Origin: Anniella stebbinsi
Taxonomy: Eukaryota; Chordata; Lepidosauria; Squamata; Anniellidae
Length of the DNA stretch: 64,000 bases
Reading direction: 5' to 3'
Assembly (NCBI GenBank): GCA_029215795.1
Contig: JARDYH010000004.1
Span: 203,960,017-204,024,016 of the forward strand
Positions 11,576 through 23,735 of this stretch are shown in pieces. Under the pieces are notes generated by a model. That model did no database searches and was not told the origin of the DNA. It worked only from the letters and a program-made list of their open reading frames with translations. Position 1 is the stretch's first letter; every line of letters begins with the position of its first letter. Made by a program: the position numbers and the translations under genes.

Positions 11576-11682
11576 AAGCAGGGGTGGGGTATGGGAGGCC
11601 CTCTAAGTATTGCTGGATTGCAGCCTCTATCAGCCCTAGCCAGCATAGTCAGTGGTGGGGGATGATGGAAGTTGCAGTACAT
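11576..11682. mobile_element. palindromic MITE, class I (decayed)
   Basis: This copy has lost much of its symmetry but keeps 'GCTGGATTGCAGCC', 'ATCAGCCCTAGCCAGCATAG' and 'GATGATGGAAGTTGCAGT', the core of the element seen better at 36153 and 37675. Confidence 0.6.
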
Positions 11683-14370
11683 AAGGTAAAAGAAAAGAAA
11701 AAAGATCAGGACAAAAATCAGAGTTTACTCAGAAATATCCTTTAAGCAAACTAATTTATAAACAGAGTAATAAAGTGGCAGTGTCTATAAATTCACAAGA
11801 AAATACAATCCAAACATTTTTCGGTTGCCAAAACAGCAACGAAACAACAACTAAACTCCGTGGTCGCATACTGTGGATTTTAAACTTCAGAGAAAACAAC
11901 TTATTATAAATGACAAATGCTTTAGGTTCTAAAGAAGATGAACGCTATCATTTGCCAGACACATTTGGCTTCTTCAGTGGTACATCTGAGAACCGAAGCT
12001 GCTTCAGAATGAATCCAGAAGATACAGCATCCAAACTTCCTTGCATATTTTTTTTTTGTTATGAAGAAAATTAGACACTGTGCGACGTACAAATTTCTCG
12101 TGACTGTAATTCTTGAAAATAAGTTTACTAGGTTCCGTTGTAAAGGTTTCATGGCACTGCTGTTTATAGGGAAAGGGAGCTAGCAGAAAAATGTTGGGGA
12201 ATAACGTTACAAAAGCACATAAGGCTGCTTGCAGTGCTGCCCCTCTAGAATGTGTGGCTCGCTTTCCTAAAAAAGAGAAAAAGGTCTTTTGAGTTTCAGT
12301 TATGAAACGCTTTTGTATTCAGCTTCTCAAATGGAATAAAATCACTTAGGATAAACTGAACAGTAGATTAGGGTTTGTGGTTAGCAAGCCAGGACTTTGT
12401 ATTAAAGGAGCATAGTTGCTAATTAAGTGCATATGAAAATTGTGAAATGCCTGACTAATAGAAATCATGCTGGGAAGTTTGTGAATAATCACTGATTTTT
12501 ATCATTTCGTATTTGACAAATTAAGTACTCCCACAGGCAAAGATTAAAGTAGCATTGAGTACTTTTGAAATGGGCTGATTGACTTGCTGAAGGTACATTT
12601 GATAAAAAACAGCATTTGAGCCCTGGGTGGCTTGTATGCTTCATGTAGTATAAGGAGAAAGCCCAAAGGATCTTTATAATACTGGAATGCATTTTTAAAG
12701 AGTTTTGCGAGCTCTCAGTAGTTATGAGCGTCTTCATTTAGATAAAGTGTTGTTTAGAGCAAAAAAAAAATGAGATGCTTAAATGTGAAAGAAATCTCCA
12801 TCTTAATTTAATTCTTTGAAGAAGCCATCCCATAAAGGCTAGAACTTTGAAAAACTATTAAACTTTAACTTGGCTTAATAAAAAGTATTATCACTTATAA
12901 AATGCCTAGCATTTGCTAACTTTAAAGAACTTTTAGATTAAAGAACAACACAGGTCTGGCCTGGCCCAAAAGTTTACAATCTAGTAGGCGTGATGCAAAG
13001 GGTAAAAAGAACAGGAAGGAAAGAAAAAAGAAAACAAATTTGGGTATCAATTTTTAAAGTTCTAGAACTGATTCTATACTGACCAAGAGAAATGGCCACT
13101 AAGGAGACAGTTCTGGGAGAGGAGGAACTAATGGCAGTTGGCTCCTGCTGACCTGATAGAGTGGGCTTTGCTATCTTGTCCTTTCCCTCTATGAGAGGGA
13201 AAATATGAATATTTATAAATAAATAATTACTTATTAAGAATAAACAAGAATAGATGGAAATAGTTGCTCAAAATGACCTGATTATGGAGCAAGGGGCCAT
13301 TCATTATATATTTGCAGTTTCTCAGATCATGAATAAGGGACATTTCTTAACATCTAGTTTAAAACATACCTTGCATCGCAGGAGAATGGTGCATGGTACA
13401 TCCATTTTAAATGGATACTATTCTTGGTAAATACCCGGAAGTAGTGATAGGGAAATGATTTGGTCTCCGCTTCCAATGAATTAGCCGAGTAAAGACAACA
13501 TTGGTAAGAGGGTGTACTGAAACTCCCTCCTTCCTCCAGAAGGAGCCCTTCCTTCTGTTGGAGAAAGGAAACCTTTGGTTCCAACCCATTGAACACAACT
13601 GATGTAAAGTATATTTGGTGCTTGTGTCTAGGAAGTCTGAGCAGTTTGGCTTTGGAGAAGTGTATATATACAATCCTGACATCAACATCATTTTTTAAAA
13701 GCTAAGGTATGCTAAAGAGAAAAGCAAAGAGAGTTTTTGCAACACGGCTTTATATATCAGAAGTAAAACGAACCGGTCATGTTCAATTTGGAGAAATAAG
13801 CCTAAGATGTGAGGGGAGACATTATAGGCCCAGCTCTCAACAATATAAAAGGAAAGATCAATGACACCATTGTTTCAGGAAGCAGCACAATATGGTTTGG
13901 TGGTGAGGAAAGACTAGTTTTCTGACAATTAGTGGACTTAAGTTATAGAAGCTATAGTATTACTTAGCTGATTGCTTTACAGTTACAGTCAAGGCTTTGC
14001 ATAAACCAGGAATCTGTGGAAGTGCAGGATATGTTATTGGGCACAGAATTTACCTTTTTAAAATCTTATGCTTGAGATAGTATTTGGACATATGTGTGTA
14101 ATTATAGTTATATTCTCAGTCATCTGTTAGGGTAGCAGGTAGCATTAGGTATAGCTGTTAGAAAGCAGGGTCAGTAAACACGTTGTCCTTTCTGGAGAGA
14201 AGACCCTTCCCAGTTTCTGGTAGTGCCCAGTCATGAAGCACGCAGAAGGGAATCATCATTGCTGTTCTGGGGTCACTCGTATTCATCTTTGTGTACACAC
14301 TAGCATTGTTTGGCACATGGATTAGCACTGAATGTCTGGATAGTGGACATCATGTGGTCAAATATGCCTT

Positions 14371-14503
14371 AGGGTGCAATTCTATGCATGTTTAGAAGAA
14401 AAAGATTGTACAACACCAAGTATTCCCCATCCAGCTATGCTGACTGCAAATGCTGGGAGTTGTATGACTTTTTTCTGTCTAAACGTTCATAGGATTCTGC
14501 TTT
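14371..14503. mobile_element. palindromic MITE, class II
   Basis: It starts 'GGTGCAATTCTATGCATGTT' and ends in roughly the inverse ('GTCTAAACGTTCATAGGATT'). Facing blocks 'AAAGATTGTACAACACC' and 'GGGAGTTGTATGACTTTTTT' lie inside. A second copy is at 28198-28322. Confidence 0.7.
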
Positions 14504-14811
14504 TAGGCATATCTCAGCGCTTGTACTCATCATATGGAGGTTTTGGCTTTACAATGAATGGAACGCCAAACAGGTTTCAAAGCAAAAATAATGAATAGTC
14601 TTAGAGGCTAACAAACTTATCGTGTACTCTTTTCTTGCACAATCAGATGCATGACGTGTTATCCTGAGTTATAGGTTGACATATGTCTGGGGTGGGGATT
14701 GTAAACAGTGAGGTCAGAAGGAATTGACCTCACCACTCACAATTCTCCCTCCTGCAACTATGTGTGTGTGTCTATATCTATATCTCTATATCTTGGGGTA
14801 ACCCTTGTAAC

Positions 14812-14945
14812 TTGGGATAACCATTCATGCAACTGAAGAAAATGGGCTGCAGTCAACAAAAGCATATGCCATCATAAATACATTAGTCTTTAAAGTTTCA
14901 CAAGACTCTTCGTTGGTTTTTGCTACAACAGTCTAATACAGTTAC
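14812..14945 (+). mobile_element. dispersed repeat (GCTTATGCCATAATAAATT type)
   Basis: The blocks 'GGGCTGCAGTCAACAAAAGC', 'TATGCCATCATAAATACATT' and 'GTTTTTGCTACAACAGTCTA' match, in the same order, sequences at 45500-45840 and 63600-63690. This is an old interspersed repeat of unassigned class. Confidence 0.6.
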
Positions 14946-15719
14946 TTCTCTGGAAATTATTTCAAAAGCATTTTGCCGTGAAGCACATGCAGCTGCTTTG
15001 TAAAGTACTGTCATTTCTGCTCTCACAAAGGGCATGTCTCTCTGGCCTGAAAATGCAGAAAAACTACCTTGGCATGTAAATGAATCACTGTGCGCTCTGG
15101 TCTTTTCCATCCATGAGGCATAGTGGTGGAAAAGCATACTTTTGAGCAAAGTCTTCCAAGTGGTTCTTAATTAATTAGGCTGTATATGTGTTTACTGTAG
15201 CTGGATTGGAAGGAAGATGGCTGGCAGCATGTGAAAGCAGAACTCACATTTTGTGTGGTGTCTGTAGCATGCAGCACAGATGTAGGGTGAAATGTTCTCA
15301 GAAAAAGGTGCCGAGGGAGCTGCGCTTTAAATCCGCCTTCAAAGTGAAAGCATGCCAGCCGCCTGGGCTTCGCACACAGAACTTGGCGTTCTGGAGGAAT
15401 ATACGGCTTTAATTGGTCTGCTTCCTACCCCCACCCCCACCCCCCTTTAATCAAAATGTCAGAACAGAACAACTTGTAGGCTTTTATTGCTCCATTTTTC
15501 CTTGCCAAATAGCAGATCATGCTCAGATTTTCTACATAAATATGGGTATCATCACTTGAAGAATTTTGATTAAATGAAGTTTAATCAAATGCCTGTAGAG
15601 ACAAGCTTTGTAGAGACAAGCTCTGCTCAGGCAGGGCTGGGTGACAGGGATGCAGTACAGGGAGGAAGGGCTATGAGTTTATCTCCGCTCCTTTAGACTG
15701 TACGAATTGATCCTTCTGT

Positions 15720-15918
15720 CTTAGAAACGTAGGAAGCTACCTTACACGGAGTCAGACTATTGGTCCATCTAGACCGCTGTTGTTGACACTGGCTGGCAAC
15801 AATGGCTGACCAGGATTCCAGGCAGGAGTTTTTTCATCTCTACCTGGAAATGCTAGAGATTGAACCTGGGACCTTCTGCATGCAAAGCAGGTGCTCTACT
15901 ACAGTGTTTCACCCCTCC
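15720..15918 (-). mobile_element. tRNA-derived SINE, antisense
   Basis: In antisense it shows the tail 'GGTAGCTTCCTACGTTTCT' complement, the linker, a B box ('GGTCCCAGGTTCAATCTC' on the minus strand) and an A-box region with 'GTAGAGCACCTGCTTTGC'. This is one of the better-preserved copies of the family. Confidence 0.8.
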
Positions 15919-16456
15919 CTTGGCCAATACCATTATATCTAAATTTGAAAGACTTCATAAAAATCGTGGCAGACACCAACATTTTTCTGAGGCCCATGTG
16001 CAAAGCCGGAGTGCATGAAAATCTGGAAAGTTGAAAATGTGTATATTCTTCTCTGCTACCCCTTTGGTCCTGGGATGCCCTTTTAACCATTGGCTAGCCC
16101 ATTTCTAGATTTTGTATGTGGCATTTTGTTACATGCCCTCTGGCAAACCACGGTGATTGGAGGTTCCCTAATAAAACATGACCTATGATTAGAAGGTTGA
16201 CTTGTCATTCATATAACCCCTCCTCTCCCCTCATCAGTCTTGAGAAAAAGATAAAACAAAAGATACTTTTTTTTAAGACATGCTGTCTGCCAATTTTGGT
16301 CACTTTGGAGGGAAGCCTGTTTTGTTGTGGGAAGCACCAGAAACATTCTGAATGGGGCCTGTTTGGCTTTGGCTAAACAGTCCTAGAGTAAAAGTTGGTC
16401 AACACACATGTTTCTTGCTTGATGACTACAGTTTAAGGGGAAGGGCTCTTCCCTCA

Positions 16457-17098
16457 GAGCTCCATCACACCAGCAGTTTAACACACACTCGTCACATCTG
16501 GTATCTGGTTTTGCAGCATGGGACTTACATGGCATCGTCCTTGTCCTGCACACATCTCGCTTCTTTTCTTCCAGTTTGCATATTAGTTTGGTGCAGGGAA
16601 AGTCTGGATTATTTTCCCCAAGCGGATTTAATGTGCCCTTTAGCCTCAATGTAGTGCTGTCCTCTCGCTTTTTCCTGTGTTGAGAGCATATGCTTTGAAT
16701 GGAGTCTTGCTGACGAAAGGCAATTCTTCTCCTCCAGCATGGACTTGTGCTTATTCAAATGAATGGACCTTTTACTGCTCCAACCCCATCCTCATTGCCC
16801 ACAGAAATGGAGTCCAGCCAATGAAATGTTAAAGCAGTAAATCGCTAGACAACAAAGCCAGAGCGAGGGGTGGGGGAAGGAGCTCACACGCATCAGAGTA
16901 TTACAACCAATGAACTGGAGGTGGAAGGAGAAGGGGCAGGGTGGAGTGGAAGAGCAAACAAGCAAAAGGGAGGTTTATGGTGCAGGGCAATACCATAAAC
17001 CCATGTGAAAGGGACCATTAGCTTGATGCGCTTATGAAACGGAGGTAAAAAAACACAGAGGCAAATTGCGGTGGGGGAAATAGGTGTGGTAGAGTGCA
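16457..17098 (+). mobile_element. TIR element, GAGCTCCATCACACC family (decayed copy)
   Basis: It starts GAGCTCCATCACACCAGC and shares blocks with the better copy at 53791-54520: 'GGGAAAGTCTGGA.TATTTTCCCC', 'TTGCTGACGAAAGG', 'TTCTCCTCCAGCA' and 'GAAGGAGAAGGGGC.GGGTG'. The right end, near 'GGTGTGGTAGAG', merges with the A-box side of the SINE that follows. Confidence 0.65.
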
Positions 17099-17278
17099 TG
17101 TTCTGCGTACAGATGATACCAGTTTCAGCCCCCGAAACATCTCCATTTGAAAGGAGAAGGTAACAGGTGATAGAAAGACCTTTGCCTGAGACTGGAGATT
17201 GGTTGCTGGCTAGAGTGGACAATATCTTCTTAGACATAATAGTCTGACCTGATCTAAGGCAGCTTCCTATGTTCTAAT
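17090..17278 (+). mobile_element. tRNA-derived SINE, sense (divergent)
   Basis: A degraded head ('GGTAGAGTGCATGTTCTGCG') is followed by the middle linker and a clear tail, 'ATAGTCTGACCTGATCTAAG' then 'GCAGCTTCCTATGTTCT'. It abuts the TIR element upstream. Confidence 0.7.
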
Positions 17279-18379
17279 GGTGATTGCATGTGTGGACTGG
17301 CTATCATAGCTCAAACACTAAAGCCAAGAATTTTTATGTCGTCTTGCACAGTGCTTCTTGATGAAGGTGGTTCACATGTTCAACTGTAAGCCCTGAAGTG
17401 ATGAACACATGTGCAAGTCATCTGAAAGAATTTACCAGCTGGAGTTGAACCAATAAATGGTATTAAATGTATAGGTTCTTGAGTTCCCCAGAACTCTTCA
17501 CAAGCAGGATGAAAAACTAGCTCATCCTCCAGCTGTGTATGGGGCAAATGTAATTACAAATACAAATACTTTAGTCCTCTTTAGATAGTGATCTAATCTC
17601 CCAGACATTAAGCACACAATACCATTGATAAGTATAGAGATACAGGATATTGAAATGTCCCAAGAATCAAAGGATTCTATTCAATCTATTAAGGTTTTAT
17701 ATTCAAAGACTTCAATATTCCAGTTATCAGTTTGGACTTCTAGAAATAGCAGTTTTCCTTCAGGATTTTACTTGTATGGTGAAGTGACAATGTCATTATC
17801 CACCGCAGTGAACTCCACTGGCTTACACTGAAGCTACATGTACCTGGTTTGCCATCTGGGAGGCTCTAAAAATGTTCTGTACTTGTGCTGTAAATCTGGA
17901 AATTTGTTAGTCTTCAGATTTTCTAATAATACAAATTAGCTATAGCTACTGGACAGTAGACAGTTGTCTGTGTTGCATAGAAAAGTTTAATACAAGCCAT
18001 ATTAACAGTACCAACAGTATTTTGTGCTGCTGGATTCATTCTTAAGTATGCCGGCAGGGTGGCGGGGGACATAATTAACTGCACTATTTAATTCTGTCTC
18101 AGATCTTCCTTTAAGCTTCCTTTTTATATTTCCTAGTTTAGCCTGTCCCTCAAATTAAAATGCATTTTGAATGGCAGGCCAAATGGAAAATAAACTGTTC
18201 CTTATTAATAAGTATTATTAGATATCCTTTTGGCTGTTTCTTGAAAGGCTGCAGAAATCTTTATTCCTCAGGGATCTGCATTCAAACACAGTTGGTAGCC
18301 ATTTTTTAAAAGCTTACTGTAGCGTAACTTAGCTCAAACTAAGCAGCGAATCTATTTATGTCATGTTTCAAGGATGCCA

Positions 18380-18810
18380 CTTAAGAATGTCCAAGTCCGA
18401 GGTCAGTAATCCAGTCCATCAGTCAAAAGCCGAAGTGCCGTTTGAAGTCCAGATAACAGTATTGAAATCGCAAGATGTTGAATCGTAGTCAGGAAGCCGG
18501 TTCACAGGTTCAGGATACATTCGGGCAAGTCCAAGGTTTCAGGAGCACGCAGGAGAATAGTCAGGTCACAATCCAGGGGTCAGAATCCAAGCTTGAGTCA
18601 AAGGCACGGAGCTGAGAAGCACAGAGCAAGTCACAGACATCCAAGACTAACGTTGCTTTCATCACTTTGGCTGAGCTCTGGCCACCTCTGGGACGAGGAC
18701 TAATGAGCAATTAGCATCAGCTGGCCTGAAGTCCAGCTGGTTTCTGCCAGCTTCTCTGGAATGTCACGCCTCAACAGTTCCAGGCTCAGCTGTTCCTTAT
18801 CTCTGTCATA
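18380..18810. repeat. unclassified repeat-like segment
   Basis: The segment is CpG-containing and rich in short motifs of the 'AAGTCCA', 'CAGGTCA' and 'GTCCAAG' type, unlike the surrounding AT-rich intron. It ends in 'GTCACGCCTCAACAGTTCC'. The texture suggests an old LTR or DNA element, but I find neither TIRs nor a polyadenylation pattern. Confidence 0.35.
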
Positions 18811-19105
18811 ACTGATCACAACACTTTACTTTATTTGGAAATGCAACAATAATTAAAAAAGAAAGGGTGGGGGAAGCCACCAAAGAAAGAAAAAATAAGG
18901 GAAAAAAATAAGGAACATAACGTAAAACATATCCATACATAATAATAATTTACAACACCGTTAATAAAGAAAGAAAAGAAGGGCGAAGGGAAGGGGGGAA
19001 GGACCTGACAATTCTATTTCAAATATACACATTAATATGAGAGGACCATATATAAGAAGTAAAATTTCCAGAAATTTTGAAGCCATGGGGAAAAAAATGT
19101 TTTTT

Positions 19106-19109
<4 letters not shown>

Positions 19110-19172
<63 letters not shown>
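19110..19172 (+). repeat. (GT)n(GA)n compound microsatellite
   Basis: About 14 GT units pass directly into about 14 GA units. The flanks carry facing 'AATTTCCAGAAATTTT' and 'AAAATTTCTGGAAAAATT' blocks, so the tract sits in the loop of an inverted repeat. Confidence 0.95.
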
Positions 19173-19175
<3 letters not shown>

Positions 19176-19639
19176 CCTTCCCTCTCCCTCCCAAAAATTT
19201 CTGGAAAAATTGAAAATAATGCAATATTAGCACTTTTTACAGATTGAAAGTCACTTTGTTATTTTAGGAACATAAAATGTAATTATGTACAAGTTGGTTT
19301 GGCATAAATTATCACATTTGGTATATTAAAAGTACAGTGCATTCGAACAAATATTACAAATTGAATTTACTTTTTAAATTTTTTTACCTTTTTTTGGTAA
19401 CAAATGGAGCTACAAGCTCCTGAACTGTAAGGAACCTCTTTGTTTTTGCCAGTTTATGAGGAGCAGGCAAAATACAGTCAATTAAAAAAAAACACAGAAG
19501 AAACCATCAATGTCAGTAACAAAGAAAATTATTTATGTCTCCACTAGTCCTCCACAGTGTCGGACAGACATAAAGCACCCATTCCCATAGAACATTTTTA
19601 GAAATCATTTGAAGAAGAAAATATATGAACACCTTGTCT

Positions 19640-19816
19640 TAAACATTTTATTGATCATGCTAAAATAAAACATCCCATAATCTATTTTTCTTCATTTATT
19701 TTTCCAATTTTCCAGTTTTTCAGAAAAAAACAAAAAAAGGCTTTGGGGAAAAATGGGGGGGGGACATCCCCCCCCCCCTGAATTTTTCCAGTTTTTTTCC
19801 AGGCCTTCACATCTCT
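19640..19816 (-). mobile_element. end of a hAT-like element
   Basis: The right edge reads 'GGCCTTCACATCTCTA'; inverted this is TAGAGATGTGAAGGCC, a hAT-like terminus. Inward lie 'AATTTTTCCAGTTTTTTTCC', a polyC/polyG pair and 'TTTTCCAATTTTCCAGTTTT'. The left edge is not found. Confidence 0.45.
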
Positions 19817-20395
19817 ATCCATATATCTAAATAAGCATCCTTACAAAAATGACAGCTGTAGGAGGTAGGGTCAGATGTAGCAAGAGCAGTTAATTCATTG
19901 ATTGAATGACAGGTAATTGGTGTTTATCCTTGCAAGCTTGAAGTATCTGTCTCTTTGCAACTGTAATGGCCTCTTAACAAATCTGTATGTATAGTTTTGT
20001 CTCACAGCTGAATTGCTTTTCCATAATTGGACCCAGAAATGAACAGGTAGCAGAGCAGTTTCAAAACAGGTGAAATATGAACATGGCAGCCTGAACCTGT
20101 TAACGGTTAAGCAGCAGCATATTCTGTGCTGCCTGAAGTTTCTTCAAGGGCACCACTACACAATTCCATTGGATAGGGGTAAGCCTGCAATCAACGAATT
20201 ATAATAATCCAAGCTAAAATTGGATTCAAAATAACGATACTGAATATTGCAGCTTCATACCCAGGTAATGGAATTGAGAGTTGTGTTGCTAATTTGTTGC
20301 ATATAATGTGAGAGACTGTAGCTCTTTGTTTGTTAAGCTATGCTGAACATTTAGGCAAACAACTTATCCCTACATGCATGTGGCTTCCATTGTCC

Positions 20396-20419
20396 CCCCC
20401 TTCCCCCCCCCCCCCCCCC
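20396..20419 (+). repeat. poly-C tract
   Basis: A run of nearly 20 cytosines with two interrupting T bases. Sequencing length here may be unreliable. Confidence 0.9.
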
Positions 20420-20938
20420 GAACCATATCCAGCTGAAGTCAGCATCTGGCTTATATTTCAAACAAACCAGCAGAGGATGAGTAAGAAATAGATGCTGCAC
20501 ATTGAATAAATGGAGTCAGTAAAAATATAGAATTTTATTGTTGGGTTAATCGCTAGTGCTTCAGAGTACTTAGACAGTCTTGTCTCTTTGCATCCTTGCT
20601 CTTGGAGATTGCATATTTTTTATTTGCTTCAATGTCCGATCTAATTACATTCTGGTTGTGTTGCACTCATGGGGGTGACCGTTCATGCAACAGTTCTTTT
20701 GTGCTTCTAAAAAAATAACCCCAGAAACAAGCGGAAACACTCATTTCTGGATCAGGACGGGTCAAAGGAGTTCCACTGACTTGTCCCGTTCTGGAGATAT
20801 TGGCAATCTCTAAATTTTTCTAATTGTTCTAAAAAGTCAGTAGGTTGCATGGGTCTTGTAGCAATTAACTCCATATCGAATTTACTTATCCTATTAGTAA
20901 GTAGTATGGTTAAACTTGGCAACCTATATACGAAAGGG

Positions 20939-21113
20939 AAGGGCCAAGTGGTAGAGCATGCAGAAGGTCTCCAATTCAATCCCCGACATCTCCAGGTAGG
21001 GCTGGGAAAGAATCCTGTCTGAAACCCTGGAGAGCCGCTGTCAGTCAGTGTTAACAGTACTGGGCTAGATGGGCATATGGTCTGATTCAGTATAAGGCAT
21101 CTTCCTATGTAAC
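20939..21113 (+). mobile_element. tRNA-derived SINE, sense
   Basis: The head 'AAGTGGTAGAGCATGCAGAAGG' type text has lost about ten bases between the boxes. B box 'CAATTCAATCCCC', linker 'CTCCAGGTAGGGCTGGGAAA' and CR1-like tail 'TGGGCTAGATGGGCATATGG' with 'GGCATCTTCCTATGTAAC' are clear. This is the best full-length example in the window. Confidence 0.85.
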
Positions 21114-21596
21114 AGAATATGATAAGAATATATACTAATATGGAACTCCATTCTCTGAGGGTGGACCCTTATGGTAGCCAAAATGGCACCATCCACATAC
21201 AAGAGGGGGAGGTAGCAGCAAGTTCAGTGGGGACACCAAGGTTTGCAGAAGTACTTTCTTTTTTAAGAAACCTCCCCCACTCCCAAAATAACAGCCCAGT
21301 GAAGACAGAGCATCCTCATTGGCATCCTGGAACGCAGCCTGTCTGTTGGGAGGTGGAGGAAACAGGAAACCAGGAGGTGGGGATGAAACAGAGGATCTTG
21401 GAAAAGGGCATGGTTCACTGGCCGGCATCCTGAACTGAAGCACTCCATTTTGTCGTGTATCCCACTTGTCTGTGTATGATTTTTCAGTGGTGTGTGTCAA
21501 TGTGCATAGTGAATCCCACAGAGTCTATACATACAAACCAAGTTTCATCAAAACTGTTAAATCGTCATCCTAAAATGCCTTTCTTTTTCCTTTCAG

Positions 21597-21735
21597 CTCT
21601 GAAGATTTCGAATTCATTTCAGGAACCCGTATGCGGAGATTGGCTCGCGAAGGGCAAAATCCTCCTGAAGGTTTCATGGCTCCTAAAGCATGGACAGTGC
21701 TGACAGAGTATTACAAATCCTTGGAAAAAGCTTAG
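21597..21735 (+). CDS. PAPSS1: PAPSS1 final coding exon
   Basis: The acceptor TTTCCTTTCAG ends at 21596. The first base, C, completes the His codon begun at 8740 (CA + C), so the phases of the two exons agree exactly. The exon then encodes [40 protein letters not shown] and SLEKA, followed by TAG at 21733-21735. The ending 'YYKSLEKA' and 'FISGTRM' motifs are the conserved C-terminus of the ATP-sulfurylase domain. The PAPSS1-type ending SLEKA, rather than SLEKN of PAPSS2, supports the paralogue call (from memory). The exon is intact and forms about the last 46 residues of the protein. It lies 12.9 kb from the preceding exon. Confidence 0.96.
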
Positions 21736-22330
21736 GCTGCTTATTAATTGCAGAGCAACCTTTGACGCTTGATTTATTAACAAGAAAGGGGGACCACACA
21801 GTCACCATTTGGCACTGCTTTGGGGAGTGTCTGTAAGGAAGTTTTTCCCCTAAAAAAACCAGACCGTTTCCCCTTAACTTAGCATCATTCTCTGCTTGTC
21901 TTATGGGTTCTATTTCATATTTACTCTAACAAACTGCTGCTTTTAATGTCTTCTCTTTTATTACGGTTAATATTCTTGCAGCAAGATTTTTAAACCTTGT
22001 CTTTTTTAAAATATTATTTTTATGCTTCTGTGCCCTGCAGTTCTCCATGTTTTTGCAACTTTTTTCCTTCCTTTCACATGATTTAATGTAGTTCAGATTT
22101 ACTTCTTTTTTATTTTTGTTTTTTATTTTTGCTTTTCATAGTTTACAGGATAAATATGGCAATCTTGATTATATGAGTTAGACATAGGTGCTAAATTTAA
22201 TCAAAATGAAATAGATTTTTTAAAAAGATACTACACTTGTACTTTTCTGTCAGTGGTCTTTGAAGTTCTTGTATGAATCTCCAAAACAGATTTCAGTGTA
22301 TTGCAAATTAAACTTTCTTTATGGAATGCG
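21736..22330 (+). other. PAPSS1: PAPSS1 3' UTR
   Basis: About 595 bp of AT-rich sequence without transposon traces follows the stop codon. It ends about 18-20 bp after an ATTAAA hexamer. The exact cleavage point is inferred. Confidence 0.8.
22307..22312 (+). terminator. PAPSS1: polyadenylation signal ATTAAA
   Basis: This is the commonest variant of AATAAA. The downstream text 'GCGTGTTTCATTTGTGTAG' is GT-rich, as expected for a cleavage-stimulating element. No canonical AATAAA occurs earlier in the UTR. Confidence 0.8.
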
Positions 22331-22639
22331 TGTTTCATTTGTGTAGTCTCTTTGTAATTGTGTAAAGAGATCTGGAAAATACAACAAAACAGTAAGTTTG
22401 AGGTTGCGGATCTTTAAGATCCTCCCCCATATGTTTCTGGTAAGTGGTGTGGCTTTTGTTTTTTTCCATTGTTTGACGTTGTGTTAACACTTTTCAGTTG
22501 CTGAAGACTTAAGTTATCGCTTGTATTGTCTGGATCTGACTTAAGCTGCAATCATATATCCCTGTGCCTGTTTGGTGCATTCCCTTCCTTTTATTGTTTT
22601 ATTGTGATTTTATCAGAATGTAAGCCTATGTAGCAGGGT

Positions 22640-22800
22640 GTTGCTGTTTTATTATTTTACTATGTACAGCACCATGTACATTGATGGTGCTAAATAAATA
22701 AATAAATAATATCCACTTACCTGGATATTACATTGAACTCAGTGGGACTTACTTTTCCCAATAATGGGACTCAAGGTGGCTTACAAATTAAAACATGTAC
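22640..22800. mobile_element. LINE tails, sense then antisense
   Basis: The sequence 'CATTGATGGTGCTAAATAAA' with an (AAAT)n end closes a sense LINE tail near 22710. From about 22765, 'GGGACTCAAGGTGGCTTACA' followed by AAATTAAAAC is an antisense LINE terminus. Confidence 0.5.
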
Positions 22801-22849
22801 AGTTAAAACAAATAGCGATATACAAAAATTAACATGGAATCAGACACAA

Positions 22850-23207
22850 TGCGTGGTCAAATTCCACACGTTTCTGAGCTTGCAATGTAATCGGTGGACC
22901 CCCCAAAAATGCATTCAACAGCATGCGTACATTTGGAAATGCACATGAACAAAAAAAAGTGTGCTTTTGAAAAATGTGGACAAATATGCTTTGATAAATG
23001 GGAAAAGAATGTGTACATTTCAAAGGTGTGCACAATTGATGCGTACATTTGGAAACATACGCAGAAACTCTGCATAGATTTTCATGGAGAGAAAAAACAA
23101 AACCCAATGCTCATAATCTGATATGGACTTGAGTTGGAATGGGCTTCGAAGGGGAATTTGGAGGACTTTGGTGAGCTTGAGTTTTGCTGATTTCTCATGC
23201 CTACCCA
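22850..23207. mobile_element. probable hAT-like MITE
   Basis: Repeated 'GCGTACATTTGGAAA' (22926 and 23040 areas) and facing 'TGTGGACAAAT' motifs give an internally repetitive element. The right edge 'TTTCTCATGCCTA' inverted is TAGGCATGAGAAA, a hAT-like terminus. The left edge is not defined. Confidence 0.4.
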
Positions 23208-23219
23208 TAGGGAGACAAT

Positions 23220-23735
23220 GGCCATATCTACACCAGCCTTTTCTCCTGGGATCATCTCGAGGTCTTCCTTGTGTGTCTAAGTGATGCACAGAGGATCCCG
23301 AGGTTAACCAGGGAATTTCCCCAGGATAACTGAGACTGCGGTTATCCCGATTTTTCCCATGATCTTGGGAAGATCCTGAGCTCTGCAGGGTGTGGATGCC
23401 CGTCCTGGCTTCCTGCCTCCTCGCAAGTAACCACAGCTATCAAAATGGGCATGGAGCTGTTCAGGAGGGGGGCTCTGTGTCCTTTGGGGGTGGGAAGCAG
23501 CAATTTCACCATCCCTGGGATGGTGGGGGTGGGGGAGCAGTTTTTTTAAAGAAACTTATCTCCTGGATTTGGGTCGCATGACTGGCTCCTCTTAAAAAAT
23601 TAATAAATGGCGCCTGCGACATCCCTCTTCCAGGATGTCATGCAGCTGTATAGATGCTGGGGGAGGATTGCGGAAGCAGGTAAGTCCGCGATCCTCCTCC
23701 TCCCTCCCTCTACACCCTTAGGTGTAGATGAGGCC
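23220..23735. mobile_element. TIR element with ATCTACACC ends
   Basis: It begins GGCCATATCTACACC and ends GGTGTAGATGAGGCC, an inverted pair with few mismatches. Internal sequence includes facing 'GGGATCATC' and 'GGATAAC' blocks and a G-rich tract at 23480-23540. The flanking triplets (AAT and TAT) do not match, so the superfamily is open. Confidence 0.6.

Larger units (their letters stand above)
8742..21596 (+). other. PAPSS1: PAPSS1 last intron
   Basis: This complete 12,855-bp phase-2 intron starts GTAAGT and ends TTTCAG. It contains LINE tails, an LTR-like segment, tRNA SINEs, palindromic MITEs and a TIR element, listed separately. The stretches 8742-9440, 11683-14370, 14946-15719, 15919-16456 and 17279-18380 are AT-rich, without genes, and show nothing I can classify. 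Confidence 0.9.
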
